Source: Sycon ciliatum (lineage: Eukaryota; Porifera; Calcarea; Leucosolenida; Sycettidae). Taken from it: 64,000 bases of DNA. Where the stretch lies: the NCBI RefSeq assembly GCF_964019385.1, contig NC_088649.1, forward strand, positions 9,671,552-9,735,551, written 5' to 3'. The notes under the pieces are model-generated. The model saw only the letters and a program-made list of their open reading frames with translations, searched no databases and was not told where the DNA came from. Both the position numbers and the translations under genes were made by a program. This document shows, in pieces, positions 34,879 to 45,305 of the stretch (position 1 is its first letter; each line of letters starts with the position of its first letter).

Positions 34879-34992
34879 TACATGTATTTGCGTGACCACC
34901 CCTCACATACATTGAGTTAGACCGGCAAAGGGTTAAAATACCACGTATTGGGCTGCAGGACTTTTGCCAGCACCCTCGTGACGTTGCAGATA

Positions 34993-35352
34993 CTGTTTTT
35001 TTCTGGTTGTAAGTCGACCTTTTACGACTTAAAATAGAAGGAGAAAGGGTGGGGGTCGACTTACAACCGGGATTCGACTTATAACCGGGAACTCTCAGTA
35101 TCTTACAAAACAAGACCTGCACTGCATGCACGAGTGCACCATGTTTACACATTTTGCCAGTTTATTGGCCTTTTTTAAGGATTGGGACGTTATATCCTCC
35201 AATAAGGAAGGTTTACATGATTTGTTCAGGTGTTAGTAGCAGGAGGTGGTTAGTAGTGCTTCTTTGGGTGAAAACTTTAAAACGCAGAATTGAGACCTCC
35301 AGATAGGGGGTCGACTAATAACCGGGGTCGACTTACAACCGGTAATATACGG
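34993..35352. mobile_element. TA-target MITE family F, copy 2 (360 bp)
   Basis: Closely similar to 7945-8306. TA duplications at 34991-34992 and 35353-35354. The empty site GCAGATATGTGGC is seen in element A at about 46700. Confidence 0.92.
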
Positions 35353-36233
35353 TATGTGGCTTGATTATTGTAGTTGACGTTGATTTAGTGACTTTGGCAA
35401 GTTTGAGTCGTGTCAAGAAGTCAAGTAGGATTCAGTACTAGGCAGTAGTGGAACGTGAGTGGTAGTCTTTGCCGATTTTGGATGGTATCCTGGATTCGGT
35501 TTAAAGCGCTGTGGAAATGGCTTGCTGTGGAGGTCCGAGCACTGGATGTTGTATCGCAGGTACGACCTCGGAGCACGCCCTGAACCTAAAAAAATTCAAA
35601 AATTGACTTGGGTCTGTGGGAGTCTGTGAGAGAACGCCCACTCCTGCCGTTGTGACAGATTCCAGGGCCACGTTGAGGGGCCCTACCCCACCACCCATGG
35701 CTGCTTCTGGATGTTTTTTAGGTTTGGATCCTGCGCACGGACAGAATTGGCTAGAAAATGTGAAAAATGTAAATGCATTTGTTTGGCTCCTGGATGGCTC
35801 GCCAACCGTGGCACTATGCCGGAATTTTGAGTTTTTCCGGCCTGTAAAGCCTGTCAGTGAGGCGCAAGAACTTTTAAATCATGTCCAGAGGGCCAGCATA
35901 GTGGCAGGAGTGTCTGGTGCAAATTTCACTCAAATCCATTGAGAGACACCAAAGTTACGGTCAATGGAATGCCATATGAAATTTAGGACCAGGCTGCTAC
36001 CTTAAGTCGCAGTGAGAAGCAACACGTCAAAAACTCACCTGCTTGGTATGGCGCTTTTGGTCATCGCAGAACCATTAAATTTTGGCTCGGAATAAAACAC
36101 ATGGTAGTCTCACTGTGACATATGTTTTCTAATTAAAATACCAAGAGGGAAAGTGAATATTGAGCAATAAGAGCTGAAAGAAAATTACACCAATCAACGA
36201 TATCAGGTGACAGCAGATGAGATAAATTCACTA

Positions 36234-36364
36234 CTAGAAAGTAACCATGCAACCAAAAACGAGAACTACTGATCCAAAATTTTCAAACAATTTCAATGTA
36301 AACAAATTATTTTTCTGCCTACACAAGATCGGTTTGGTGGTAATGATGTAGATATACTCCAATA
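36234..36364 (-). pseudogene. Older PLE, GIY-YIG C-terminal end (part 2)
   Basis: Minus-strand LEYIYIITTKPILCRQKNN, LFTLKLF is the end of a PLE nuclease domain (usually EAxYIKxxKPxLCxQKxxVxxLKLF). Part 1 is at 39315-39420. The two join across the younger PLE through a shared 13-bp sequence. Confidence 0.82.
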
Positions 36365-36447
36365 ATCGACGTGGAGACAACAATTTTATAATAGCTATAA
36401 AGAGAACAAATTCTGCTGTCATCACCACACTACAACAAAGTCATGAA

Positions 36448-36493
36448 GGTTTACCAAAATCGATTTTCTTGTCACAATCATCAGTGGAAAGCC
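36448..36493 (-). ncRNA. Hammerhead ribozyme in the inverted PLE arm
   Basis: Inverse copy of the fold described at 39211-39256, on the minus strand, with the core elements unchanged. Confidence 0.78.
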
Positions 36494-36904
36494 GTGACTG
36501 AAGAGTAACCATGCTGAATCAATGATTAATATACATTCAATAATGTGTTACGAGAACAAAACAAAGTGCTAAAATAGAATGAGGGAAGGTGAGACAATAG
36601 AAGTGAAGTGAGAGCTAAGTGAAACAGGGGTGAGGAACTAATTACAACGCTAGAACTGTGTATTGAGACAAACAATCATGCTGTGAACCTACGAAAACAA
36701 TCTTAACGCAACTACATGTTTCTTCTGCTTACAAAGATCAGGCTTATGCAAACGAATACAAACAGCCTCAAGTACTTTCAACTGACTAGCGTACCGTGCA
36801 CGACAAAGAACAGAAAAACTAAAATCATCATACACCTGCAGACACTTAGGGTGAGACAACAGATGAAGAAAAACGGCAGACTTCTTACGATTACGCCCCA
36901 TATT

Positions 36905-39015
36905 ATCCATGGTCGCATCACCGCAATATAATATCTCTAAATGGTTGTGCGGTTGGCTAGACATCGTGCAAACGTTCTATTGTAAACATACAGTTAAAGA
37001 CACCTTCGAATTCATTGACGTCCTTCGCTCCCACCCAGTTCCGGCCTCCGCGCATATGTGCTCGTTTGATGTTGTTAGTCTGTTCACGAACGTTCCGTTA
37101 GAAGAGACTATCAATATTTGCCTAGATGTGTTGTACCAAAATGATGAAGTTGATACGCCGTGGATATCGGAGACGGCGTTCCAGGAACTGATGTTGCTCG
37201 TGACGACTGGTGTGGAGTTTTCCTTCAGTGACACTATGTATAGGCAGGTTGATGGGGTCGCGATGGGCTCTCCATTAGGTCCAGTGTTAGCGAATGTGTT
37301 CGTTGGTTACTGCGAGTCTCTGATTGCGGAACAGTTGTGGCCCGCATTGTACGTTCGTTTTGTTGATGATTCCTTCACCTGGTTTGATTCTCTTGAAGAT
37401 AGCCAGATCTTTCTTGGTATTCTAAATGACCTACATCCTTCCATACGTTTTACTTGTGAACACGAACAAGCGAACAAACTTCCCTTTCTAGACGTCCTTG
37501 TGGAAAAGTCTAGTCAGGGTACAGTAACATCTGTGTACAGAAAGCCTACATTCACCGGCCAGTACATAATGTTTGACTCGTATTGTTCATACCAATACAA
37601 GGTGAATTTAGTGCGTAACTTGGTGGATCGAGCAAAGCGTATTTGCTCCTCTTCCAAACTAGCTGAGGAACTGGACTTCTTAAAGTCAGTTTTTCTCAAG
37701 AACGGGTATCCCGACGATCTCTTGAAGGAGCTCATGAGCGAAAGGCTGCATAGTAAGGAAATACGTTTTGGCCCGGACAAATGTCCCACGTATCTTTCTC
37801 TCCCTTGGAAAGGTAACCTCTCATTATCCATGAGTCGCGTGGTCCGGAAAATTGTACAACAAACGTACTACACGGTACATTTTGTACCCGTTTTCACAAC
37901 TGTACGTGCGTTCACGGTGAGGAAGGATGTCCTACCAACCCAACTTGCATCTAAATTTGTATACCAATTTGAGTGCCGACAATGCGGTAGTCGGTACGTT
38001 GGTAGGACTCTTCAACATCTGAACGCACGTATCAAGCAGCACGTCCCACTGCACATGCTGACTGGCTCGGCACGGGCGCTGCGGCCCAAACGCGGCAGGC
38101 CACCTAAGAACCCTCGGTCACAGCCATCGTTAGCACAATTGCCGTCGTCGGCAATAGTGCCTCCGTTACCCGTATCGAGAACCGTGGAGATGGATAATGT
38201 GCACATCGTCACCACAACACAATGCACGTAAAACAACACATGAGAGTACGCCACAAGAACATCTGGCTCAAGACCAAAGTGGACGCTGCGATGAGGTGAT
38301 GCCCCTATCGCCGTCGTTGCCGTTGCCTCCTCCGGAACCGCCACCTGCACCTGTCATCGGCGGTGCTGGGGCTGGGTCTGTGGGGTCGGTGGCACAGGTG
38401 AATATGGAGGAGGTAAGCACTGAACAGGAACAAGGAGAAAGAAAGCTTTAGGGAACGGAATTCAACAGAGAAAACAACACGATCAACATTCAAAGACCAA
38501 GACGATCAACGGCTAATTATTCAATGAATTATTACAGTACTGGATGTCAAGCACCGGCGAAGACACTGGGAACAGAAGATTTAACAACTACAGGAACAAC
38601 AACAATAACAACAACAACAACAATGGTAACAAATTACCATCAAGATCAAAGGAGGAGTCAACTAACAGAGGTTAAGCAACATGAAGCGAGCCTGGGACCG
38701 ATCGGTGTGGATGAGGAGAATGACACGGGGGACGACACTGAGGACGGGTTGGAAGATGAGACGGAGGACGAGGTTGCGGTTGGTGGAGACGAGGAATCGG
38801 ATGGTGATTGTGATCGTAAGAAGTCTGCCGTTTTTCTTCATCTGTTGTCTCACCCTAAGTGTCTGCAGGTGTATGATGATTTTAGTTTTTCTGTTCTTTG
38901 TCGTGCACGGTACGCTAGTCAGTTGAAAGTACTTGAGGCTGTTTGTATTCGTTTGCATAAGCCTGATCTTTGTAAGCAGAAGAAACATGTAGTTGCGTTA
39001 AGATTGTTTTCGTAG
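36905..39015 (+). pseudogene. PLE reverse transcriptase with split GIY-YIG nuclease
   Basis: The frame from 36909 starts in the RT (ASPQYNISKWLCGWLD), then MCSFDVVSLFTNVPLEETI, RQVDGVAMGSPLGPVLANVF and active site LYVRFVDDSFTWF, then the thumb (NKLPFLDVLVEK, VYRKPTFTGQYI). The GIY-YIG start is FVYQFECRQCGSRYVGRTL, then NARIKQHVP. A long linker follows: AT-hook KRGRPPKNP, a Pro-rich part, QRPRRSTANYSM and an acidic stretch (DDTEDGLEDETEDEVAVGG). Then the second half SAVFLHLLSHP, FSVLCRARY, LEAVCIRLHKPDLCKQK closes the nuclease at 39015. One frameshift between about 38100 and 38230 and one TAG at 38449-38451 break it. Confidence 0.88.
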
Positions 39016-39210
39016 GTTCACAGCATGATTGTTTGTCTCAATACACAGTTCTAGCGTTGTAATTAGTTCCTCACCCCTGTTTCACTTAGCTCTCACTTCA
39101 CTTCTATTGTCTCACCTTCCCTCATTCTATTTTAGCACTTTGTTTTGTTCTCGTAACACATTATTGAATGTATATTAATCATTGATTCAGCATGGTTACT
39201 CTTCAGTCAC

Positions 39211-39256
39211 GGCTTTCCACTGATGATTGTGACAAGAAAATCGATTTTGGTAAACC
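39211..39256 (+). ncRNA. Hammerhead ribozyme in PLE 3' region
   Basis: CTGATGA 39220-39226, stem II TTG-TGA-CAA 39227-39235, GAAA 39236-39239. Stem III is the loopless palindrome ATCGAT 39240-39245, then U-U and the cleavage site after 39247. Stem I pairs 217-219 with 248-250, 214-216 with 252-254 and 211-212 with 255-256 (add 39000), with single-base bulges. It lies about 200 bases after the PLE stop codon, in sense. Self-cleavage is inferred. Confidence 0.82.
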
Positions 39257-39314
39257 TTCATGACTTTGTTGTAGTGTGGCGATGACAGCAGAATTTGTTC
39301 TCTTTATAGGTATT

Positions 39315-39420
39315 ATATACTCCAATACACGCAAATACGTTTGACTATGTGAACGAGACCAAACGGAAAAACAATCATCAGTATAACTAGAACGACAATC
39401 ACAAATGAGCCAGCGCAAGC
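39315..39420 (-). pseudogene. Older PLE, GIY-YIG C-terminal end (part 1)
   Basis: Minus-strand SVWSRSHSQTYLRVLEYI is the middle of the nuclease C-terminal half. It joins to LEYIYIITTKPILC at 36364 once the younger PLE and one duplicate are removed. The younger element inserted exactly in the codons for LEYI. Confidence 0.8.
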
Positions 39421-39540
39421 GAAAAACCGGATAACGGAGCTACGTCATGAACTGAGAAAACGGCTTGAGAAGTTTGAATACGGGAAATCCCCATTCAGGG
39501 AAGCGTGTCGGGTGTTCAATGCTTTGCTACGTCACAAGTA

Positions 39541-40818
39541 CAGGGCTGCCACACTTGGCGTGAGAAAAATCTGACGGGGGGGGGGGGGGTCCGGGGGTGC
39601 AGGGGGCAGGGCCCCCTAGGTGATTTTTTTTGTTTGGAAAATGGCTTGCTGTTGGGGTCCCAGAACACATTTTTAAAGGGGAAGTGCATCGATTTTTCGA
39701 GTAGGGTCCAGAAGAAAGACAATTTGATATCGGTTCGAATGGCATATCTCTCGCTTCCATACGATAAGCCAAACTTGCCAAATCGCCAATTGTATGCTCA
39801 TGTTGCCATAGCGACCAGCGCAGTGATGACGTACGAAAGGCTTAGCTCCTCCACAGAGAAGGTCGATCACTGCAGAAATTGGTCATTTTCAATTGTCTTA
39901 TTGTATTCACGATGTGAAAGAAGTGCTGTGTTCAATGCTGTTAGTGCCGTGAACTATTTGTCGCCCTTCTCATGCATTTCCCTAGGCTGACTGTGCCTAG
40001 GAAATGGTTTCCTCCAGGACAAGATGCTTGGAATTCGCCGTCTGTCCTGAGACATTTTCAGCAAACTTTCAAACCTACGACATTATTTCATTCGTCAATC
40101 TCCACCACCCGTCGTCTCACCTGGCTTCAGAAGATGTTACGAGAGATAGGAGAGTCGCCAGGAACCATCACATTCATCTTCAGGAAGTGGAAAGAGCAAA
40201 CGGCATGGTCCTTGGTTGGGGGAAATGCTGAACGTCTGATTTGTCCCAACCAAGATTTCAGCATTTTGTTCGTCACTATTTTCGCTTGTGTGCTGGTGTC
40301 TCCGCGCTCCAGCTTTCTCCTGTCGGTGTCACGTCCCAGTACACAACCGAGAGGACTACTAACAAACAGTTCACTGCACTTACAGCATTGAACACAGCCC
40401 TTCTTCATGAATACAATAAACCAATTGAAAATGACCAAATTCTGTAGTGATCGACCTTCTCTGTGGTGGAGCTAAGCCTTTCGTACGTCATCACTGCGCT
40501 GGTTGCTATGGCAACGTGAGTATACAATTGGCGATTTGGCAAGTTTGGCTTATCGTATGGAAGCGAGAGATATGCCATTCGAACCGATATCAAATTGTCT
40601 TTCTTCTGGACCATACTCGAAAAATCGATGCACTTCCCCTTTAACTGCCCAGCACACACTACAACCATGTAATTTATGAATTAATGGCCAACTGGACTAA
40701 AAAGCGCTCAAAATAAAATAATCGGTTGTCCCTCTTGGGGAACAAGATCGGTCGGTTTGTCGGACAGGCGATCAAAAATCTGACCATTTCCGAAAAATCA
40801 GAGCAAGTGGCAGCCCTG
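39541..40818. mobile_element. Inverted-repeat element with CAGGGCTGCCA ends
   Basis: The left CAGGGCTGCCACACTTG and right complement CAAGTGGCAGCCCTG look like hAT-type termini. Inverted similarity extends further out (CTACGTCACA at 39529 and TGTGACGTAG at 40828), so the true end is uncertain and no clean 8-bp duplication is visible. It contains a G run (39577-39590) and the TTAA foldback at 39677-40640. No transposase. Confidence 0.6.
39677..40640. mobile_element. TTAA foldback element (AGGGGAAGTGCATCG ends)
   Basis: About 240-bp terminal inverted repeats (39677-39915 against 40400-40640) are flanked by TTAA at 39673-39676 and 40641-40644. The mirrored open frames on opposite strands (starting MIDLLCGG) simply reflect the repeat. 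The interior is about 480 bases, non-coding. Confidence 0.9.
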
Positions 40819-41153
40819 CAAGTATGTGACGTAGTGTTCTATGGCGCGGACCATCGCGCAGCTGAGTTCCTCAGCTTTCTTGTGCTTTTTATTTGAAGGA
40901 AATCCGTCAAGGGACGGCTGAGTTTCGGTCGCTTGACTGAAGTCGATATTACTCTGGAGGATCGTGCTTGCACTCTTCGCTCTGAAATTTGAAAATAGTT
41001 TGGACTTTGAAGTTAGTCGATTATTCTTTGACAGCATGAGCAGACGAGCTACGTTCACCGTGGATGATGCCCTCGCTGCTCTGCTCCTTGAAGACGAGGA
41101 AGACATGATTTGTACGCTCAGTTGCTCTTGACTGGCCACCTGTCCAAAATGTT

Positions 41154-41741
41154 TTGGAGGAATCTGACGACGATGATGACAGTAGTGACAGCCATTTCCT
41201 CGACAAGGAGCTCCACATCGATATTGCTGCCCATCGGTATGATGAACTGAGCAGCACCGACGACGGTGATGGAGAAGAGGAGACAAGCGATACTGACGAT
41301 GTATTTGAGGACCTAGATGCTGGTATGGACGTTCCCCCACATGCTGCAACTGCAGCCACAGTTTTGCCAAGATGTGGATGTTCAAAAAATTGTTTGTCAC
41401 TATTTTCTATTGAAGATGTTGATCAGAATCGGCTGGACATGGCAGAGCTGGAGCGACCTGCTTTTGATTTACTGCTGAGTGGTGTGCTGGAGGCTATGTA
41501 TTGTGGAGACAAGCTCACTGTCCACCAGAAAAAGCGTAAACGCTCAGCTTTCAAGTATGCTTTCCAGAGCAAGCGAGTGTGTGCCGGTGCGTTCCGCTAC
41601 ATCTTTAACATTAAGAAAGATAAACTGTGGAGTTTGTGTAAGCACGTGGAAAGCAACGGTGCAACGGCGCGGCAACACGGCAATGCTGGTCGACAGCCAT
41701 CAAACGCTTTCACGTTTGAGGAAGTCACTCAGGTAGAATAA
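41154..41741 (+). CDS. N-terminal exon of a transposase-like gene (acidic, Cys-rich)
   Basis: 195 codons: a Ser/Asp/Glu-rich region (ESDDDDDSSDS to about residue 60), then CGCSKNCLSLFSIEDVDQNR, a C-x-C-x(3)-C motif typical of the N-terminal region of DUF7869-type proteins of cnidarians and sponges, then KKRKRSAFKYAFQSKRVCAG, AFRYIFNIKK and ARQHGNAGRQPSN. The last codons are followed by CAG/GTAGAATAAGG, a good splice donor at about 41733, so the printed stop may be intronic. It probably joins the block at 43090-44490. Function in DNA transposition is inferred. Confidence 0.6.
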   Translation: MEESDDDDDSSDSHFLDKELHIDIAAHRYDELSSTDDGDGEEETSDTDDVFEDLDAGMDVPPHAATAATVLPRCGCSKNCLSLFSIEDVDQNRLDMAELERPAFDLLLSGVLEAMYCGDKLTVHQKKRKRSAFKYAFQSKRVCAGAFRYIFNIKKDKLWSLCKHVESNGATARQHGNAGRQPSNAFTFEEVTQVE

Positions 41742-43088
41742 GGACACTTTTCTGGTGCCGTGGTACTTCAAGATCAGCGCTACAACTCGCCATGGTGATA
41801 ATGTGGCTGACGTCATGTTACCAAGGCAACACATGGCGTTTGGCCGTGTTCACCGCACTCGAGCGCTCAGCTTTTTTTCACAATCTTGTTTTGAAAAATA
41901 CTTCAAGTCTTTTGCAGCACTTTTGGAGGCCAGTCACATCGCGATCTGTACGAGTATCTTTATCATGGCCATTGTCTTGTGTCGTTTTGAGCTCGAATAG
42001 CTTTCTCTGATGAAGGATTCAAATATCATGACGTTCTCTTTTATCGTGGGCATGAAGCTCCCCACTCGCAGCGGGGATGACATCGGACGGAATAAATGTG
42101 TCGAGTCCTTAGCAGGAGTTCTGCTGACAAAAGTGATTAGCTCCTCGCGACCTGGGGCATGTGAGGACTACAGTTCAAGTTGGGCAATACCCCACGGACA
42201 CATCTAGCTCGAAGCGCAGAGTCGATTGAGAAAAATGACCCAGATCATAAAGAAGGCTTGTTTGCTTCCACAAAATATAGTAGCCGAGTCCACGCACTAA
42301 AACCTGCACTTGCATTGTTCCTGTCCAGTCATACAGTTCATCAGTGCAGTACAGAGTGCACTTGCAAGTCACAACGACACGAGCACAGTCGCGTGTACAG
42401 ACTCAGTTGTGACCAGCGATCGCGAGTGGGAGTCAAGTTCCCTACTCAAGCGTGCATGCTCGGCTCGCTGCATGCACTGTCTGTAGATCTACAGCAGATT
42501 GCTGGTGTGATGCACTACATGTACAGCGCAGTCATTTATGTGTAAGAGACAATGTCGGCTATTTTGAAACGGCAATGACAGCTTCATCCATAAACGCGGA
42601 GCGTGGGGAATGTCTTTGGCGAATGAGAGCTGCTGCATTGGCTAGCTGTACATCCCAGCAAGCGGAAATGTGCTGGATATCGATACTAAACACCCGTTCA
42701 TCGCGGTGGTGAGTCTGAACAGACCCCGAGGTACGACAGCTTCGTATACTAAATGTGTACAGTGCGTATGGTGAAACAAGTTGAGGTGAAACAAGTCGAC
42801 ACTGGTTTCCAGCGAAATGTTGTTATCTATGTACAATATCCACCAATATCCTTTATCTAGGGCCCAAAGGCTATCCAGTTCACCAGGATTTGTGGCCTTA
42901 CTATTTTTTGTTTTCTCCACATTTTGGGTTGAAATCTGAACATAAAAAGTAGCACTGATGACGTCATTCAGCTCATAATTTAAATTTGATATTGGAAATC
43001 GATGACAACTAACCCAATGTATCAACACAGAAAATTTGGTTGAAAAATATTTATGTATGCCAAAGTTATTGCCAATACAAGTTTTGTA
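41742..43088. other. Probable intron of the transposase-like gene
   Basis: Lies between two blocks of one protein family, after a GTAGAA donor. Several candidate AG acceptors occur before 43140, but none keeps phase unambiguously. Within it I recognise no further gene or repeat. Confidence 0.4.
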
Positions 43089-44490
43089 CACACATGATCA
43101 CCTTATTATACCTGAGCAAATACGCGGTTACTTTCATAAAGTCTCACGGCGAACACTATGGCATCCCACACCCTGCACCGCTACATGGTCAAGATGGCGT
43201 TCCTCCCTTGTTTTTGCGTGCAAGCCAGACATACAAGGCTGTGCACAAACTGTATGTTCCTGCAGGGAACTCGGCTGGCATTCGTGTCATGGGAGAATCT
43301 TCCTTCCGCAGCATCTGGCACCAATGCACGCCGCATTTGAAATTTATGTCTCCACGGACTGACGTGTGTGATCTGTGCGAGAAATTACGCCGTCGGGTCA
43401 TGTCAGCTTTGACTGAGCAGGATAAGGTGGCCGCCTGTTCAGCACTGCAAGACCACATTGCAGCAGCACAGCATGAGAGAGACTACTATCGTGGAGCTAC
43501 TATCTCTGCTGTCGAACAACTACAAGCCAGTGCCCAGTGTGCGCCACCATGTGCTACATGCTCGCAAGCCACGTTCAAAACGCATTATACATTCGATTTT
43601 GCGCAAAACGTCAGCATACCTCAGGAGTGGCGACAAGTAGGTCCTCTCTACTTTAAAGTTCCAAGGAAAGTGCAAGTGTTTGGGGTAAACAACGAAGCTG
43701 TTCCGCACCAAGTGAACTACTTGGTTGACGAGACGGACACCATCGGCACAAATGGCTCCAAGAGTCATGGCCCCAACAGTGTTGTAAGTCTCCTTCACCA
43801 TTTCTTCGCACACCATGGTTAAGGCGAAGAACAATGTATCCTCTCTGCAGATAATTGCTGTGGCCAGAACAAGAATAAAACTGTTGTTTCCTGCCTTGCA
43901 TGGCGCTGTATGTCTGGCTTGCATAACTGTATTGAGCTGCATTTCATGATCACAGGCCACACCAGATGTTTGGTTGATGGCTGCTTTGGTTTGATGAAAC
44001 GCAGCTATAGGCGCAATAATATCTATAGCATGGCCCAGTTAGCTGATGTAGTGAATGGTAGTCCTGCATGCAATCAGGCGCAGCTTATTCCTGGCTCCAA
44101 TCTGGAGTGGCGTGAGTGGGATAAGTTCTTTATGCAGTTCTTTAAGCCCTTGGTCGGCATTTCCAAGCTTCACTACATGCGCTTTTCCAGCGCTGAGCCT
44201 GGTGTAGTGTATTGCAAAGAGAATGTTCATGATGCTGAGCAGAGGCTTGCCTTGCTGAAAGTGCCTGCAGAAGATTTGCTTCGTGCTGGTCTGCCGAACG
44301 TCCTTAGTCATGCAGGACTGACTGCAGAAAGGCAGCAGTACCTCTTTTCTCACATTCGCGAGCATGTTCCATCAGAGTTTCAAGATGAAGTTTGCCCGCC
44401 ACCTACTCATCTGCAGAGTGAGACAACATCCTCGCCGGCCAGCCTGACATGGCACTTTGATCATTTCAAATTCGTTCCTATTTTATTTGT
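43089..44490 (+). pseudogene. DDE-like transposase domain (DUF7869-type)
   Basis: One frame: IPHPAPLHGQDG, YVPAGNSAGIRVMG, FMSPRTDVCDLCEKLRRR, HYTFDFAQNVSIP (candidate first Asp), GPLYFKVPRKVQVFGVN, QVNYLVDETDTIG, then GEEQCILSADNCCGQNKNKT (second Asp) and FMITGHTRCLVDGCFGLMKR. An in-frame TAA at 43820-43822 falls at a weakly conserved site just before GEEQC; otherwise the frame is intact to past 44400. The RNase H-like arrangement (FDF, DNC, then GHT..VD) suggests a cut-and-paste transposase or a gene derived from one. The 3' end is cut by the PLE palindrome at about 44497. Confidence 0.7.
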
Positions 44491-44496
44491 TCCTAT

Positions 44497-45305
44497 TTTC
44501 GTCTCCTCCCATCCCTCGTCTCACGTTCCTGTTGTGTATTCCGTTGGCTCGGTACTTCCGTACTGAAATAGGTCATGGTGTAATTAGCAGTTGTTCTTCT
44601 GGGTCTCGTTGATATTGAGGTAGGTATTGTTGTCGTCTCTGCCGGTGATGCAGCAAGCGATGCTGATGCAAACGTGTCTGCATGCAACACACGTGGCGTC
44701 GCCAAAGCCACATCCACCTCCGCTGGTGGAGGGAGTGACTTGGTCATGGCCACGGGAGCCAATGGTGGACTTGTCGAGTGAGACGCTAGGTCCTGTGTTG
44801 GCGGAGGTAGTGGTTGTTTACGGGGTCTTCCCGCGTGGGACGCTCCAGTTGTGCGCTACGTGGGATAATGTGTAAAGGAGTGTGTTGCTTGATGCGTTCG
44901 CTCAGGTGCTGAACAGTTTTTTTACACATTATCCCACGTAGCGCACAACTGGAGCGTCCCACGCGGGGAAGACCCCGTAAACAACCACTACCTCCGCCAA
45001 CACAGGACCTAGCGTCTCACTCGACAAGTCCACCATTGGCTCCCGTGGCCATGACCAAGTCACTCCCTCCACCAGCGGAGGTGGATGTGGCTTTGGCGAC
45101 GCCACGTGTGTTGCATGCAGACACGTTTGCATCAGCATCGCTTGCTGCATCACCGGCAGAGACGACAACAATACCTACCTCAATATCAACGAGACCCAGA
45201 AGAACAACTGCTAATTACACCATGACCTATTTCAGTACGGAAGTACCGAGCCAACGGAATACACAACAGGAACGTGAGACGAGGGATGGGAGGAGACGGG
45301 ACCTG
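44497..45305. repeat. PLE palindrome (about 380-bp arms, 45-bp spacer)
   Basis: 44497-44876 is the inverse of 44922-45305, both encoding the PLE linker (APVAMTKSLPPPAEVDVALA). The arms differ by a one-base deletion in the left arm (CGTGGGA against CGCGGGGA complement). The spacer encodes, on the minus strand, QHLSERIKQHTP, the catalytic R/H motif of the nuclease, so the left copy extends further 5' than the right. Confidence 0.92.

Larger units (their letters stand above)
29211..34932. mobile_element. TTAA element B (CCCTTTACCGGTC ends) inside A
   Basis: TIRs CCCTTTACCGGTCTA and its complement ending GACCGGCAAAGGG are flanked by TTAA at 29207-29210 and 34933-34936. The uninterrupted target is visible in element A copies at about 46790 (revcomp ATCACGTTAAAAAA). 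Subtracting the Gypsy insert and element E leaves about 1 kb of non-coding sequence. CCCTTT ends plus TTAA are piggyBac-like. Confidence 0.9.
28902..36001 (-). mobile_element. TTAA element A, copy 3, split by nested insertions
   Basis: The ends are GGTGGCAGTCTGG (left) and GCTGCTACC (right), with TTAA at 28898-28901 and 36002-36005. Parts 28902-29206, 34937-34990 and 35355-36001 reconstruct one element colinear (inverted) with the tandem copies at 46055-48149. The empty-site sequence in those copies proves that B and F are insertions. It is non-coding; TTAA target and G-rich ends suggest a piggyBac-mobilised MITE. Confidence 0.9.
28440..36050 (+). repeat. Repeat D, copy 1, hosting the nested insertions
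   Basis: 28440-28897 matches 49570-50030 (for example GCCACTCCTTTG and TTGCCCAATTTTTCGCTTC) and 36006-36035 continues it (CGAAGCAACACGTCAAAAAC-like). The break is filled by element A with all its inserts. Other D copies are at 49440, 57883 and 63100. Its own nature is unknown; no coding domain. Confidence 0.8.
36365..39314 (+). mobile_element. PLE with inverted 0.5-kb ends, 13-bp TSD
   Basis: The body is a 5'-truncated RT/GIY-YIG gene. Segment 36395-36890 is the exact-looking inverse (one mismatch noticed) of 38814-39309, which holds the end of the gene and the 3' UTR. ATATACTCCAATA occurs on both sides (36352-36364 and 39315-39327) and lies inside an older PLE, giving an unambiguous insertion footprint. 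Inverted terminal duplications are known for PLEs. High arm identity suggests a recent event or gene conversion. Confidence 0.9.

Noticed and set aside
39673..40644. Twin 65-residue proteins starting MIDLLCGG on opposite strands
   Set aside because: They are mirror translations of the terminal inverted repeats of the TTAA foldback element.
39541..40818. Clean hAT insertion with 8-bp duplication
   Set aside because: Only a 6-base match (CAAGTA) flanks the CAGGG ends, and the inverted similarity extends past them, so the boundary and superfamily cannot be fixed.
44627..45171. Twin proteins starting MLSSLPVMQQ
   Set aside because: These are antisense frames of the PLE linker duplicated in the palindrome; the sense frame (APVAMTK) carries the conserved motifs.
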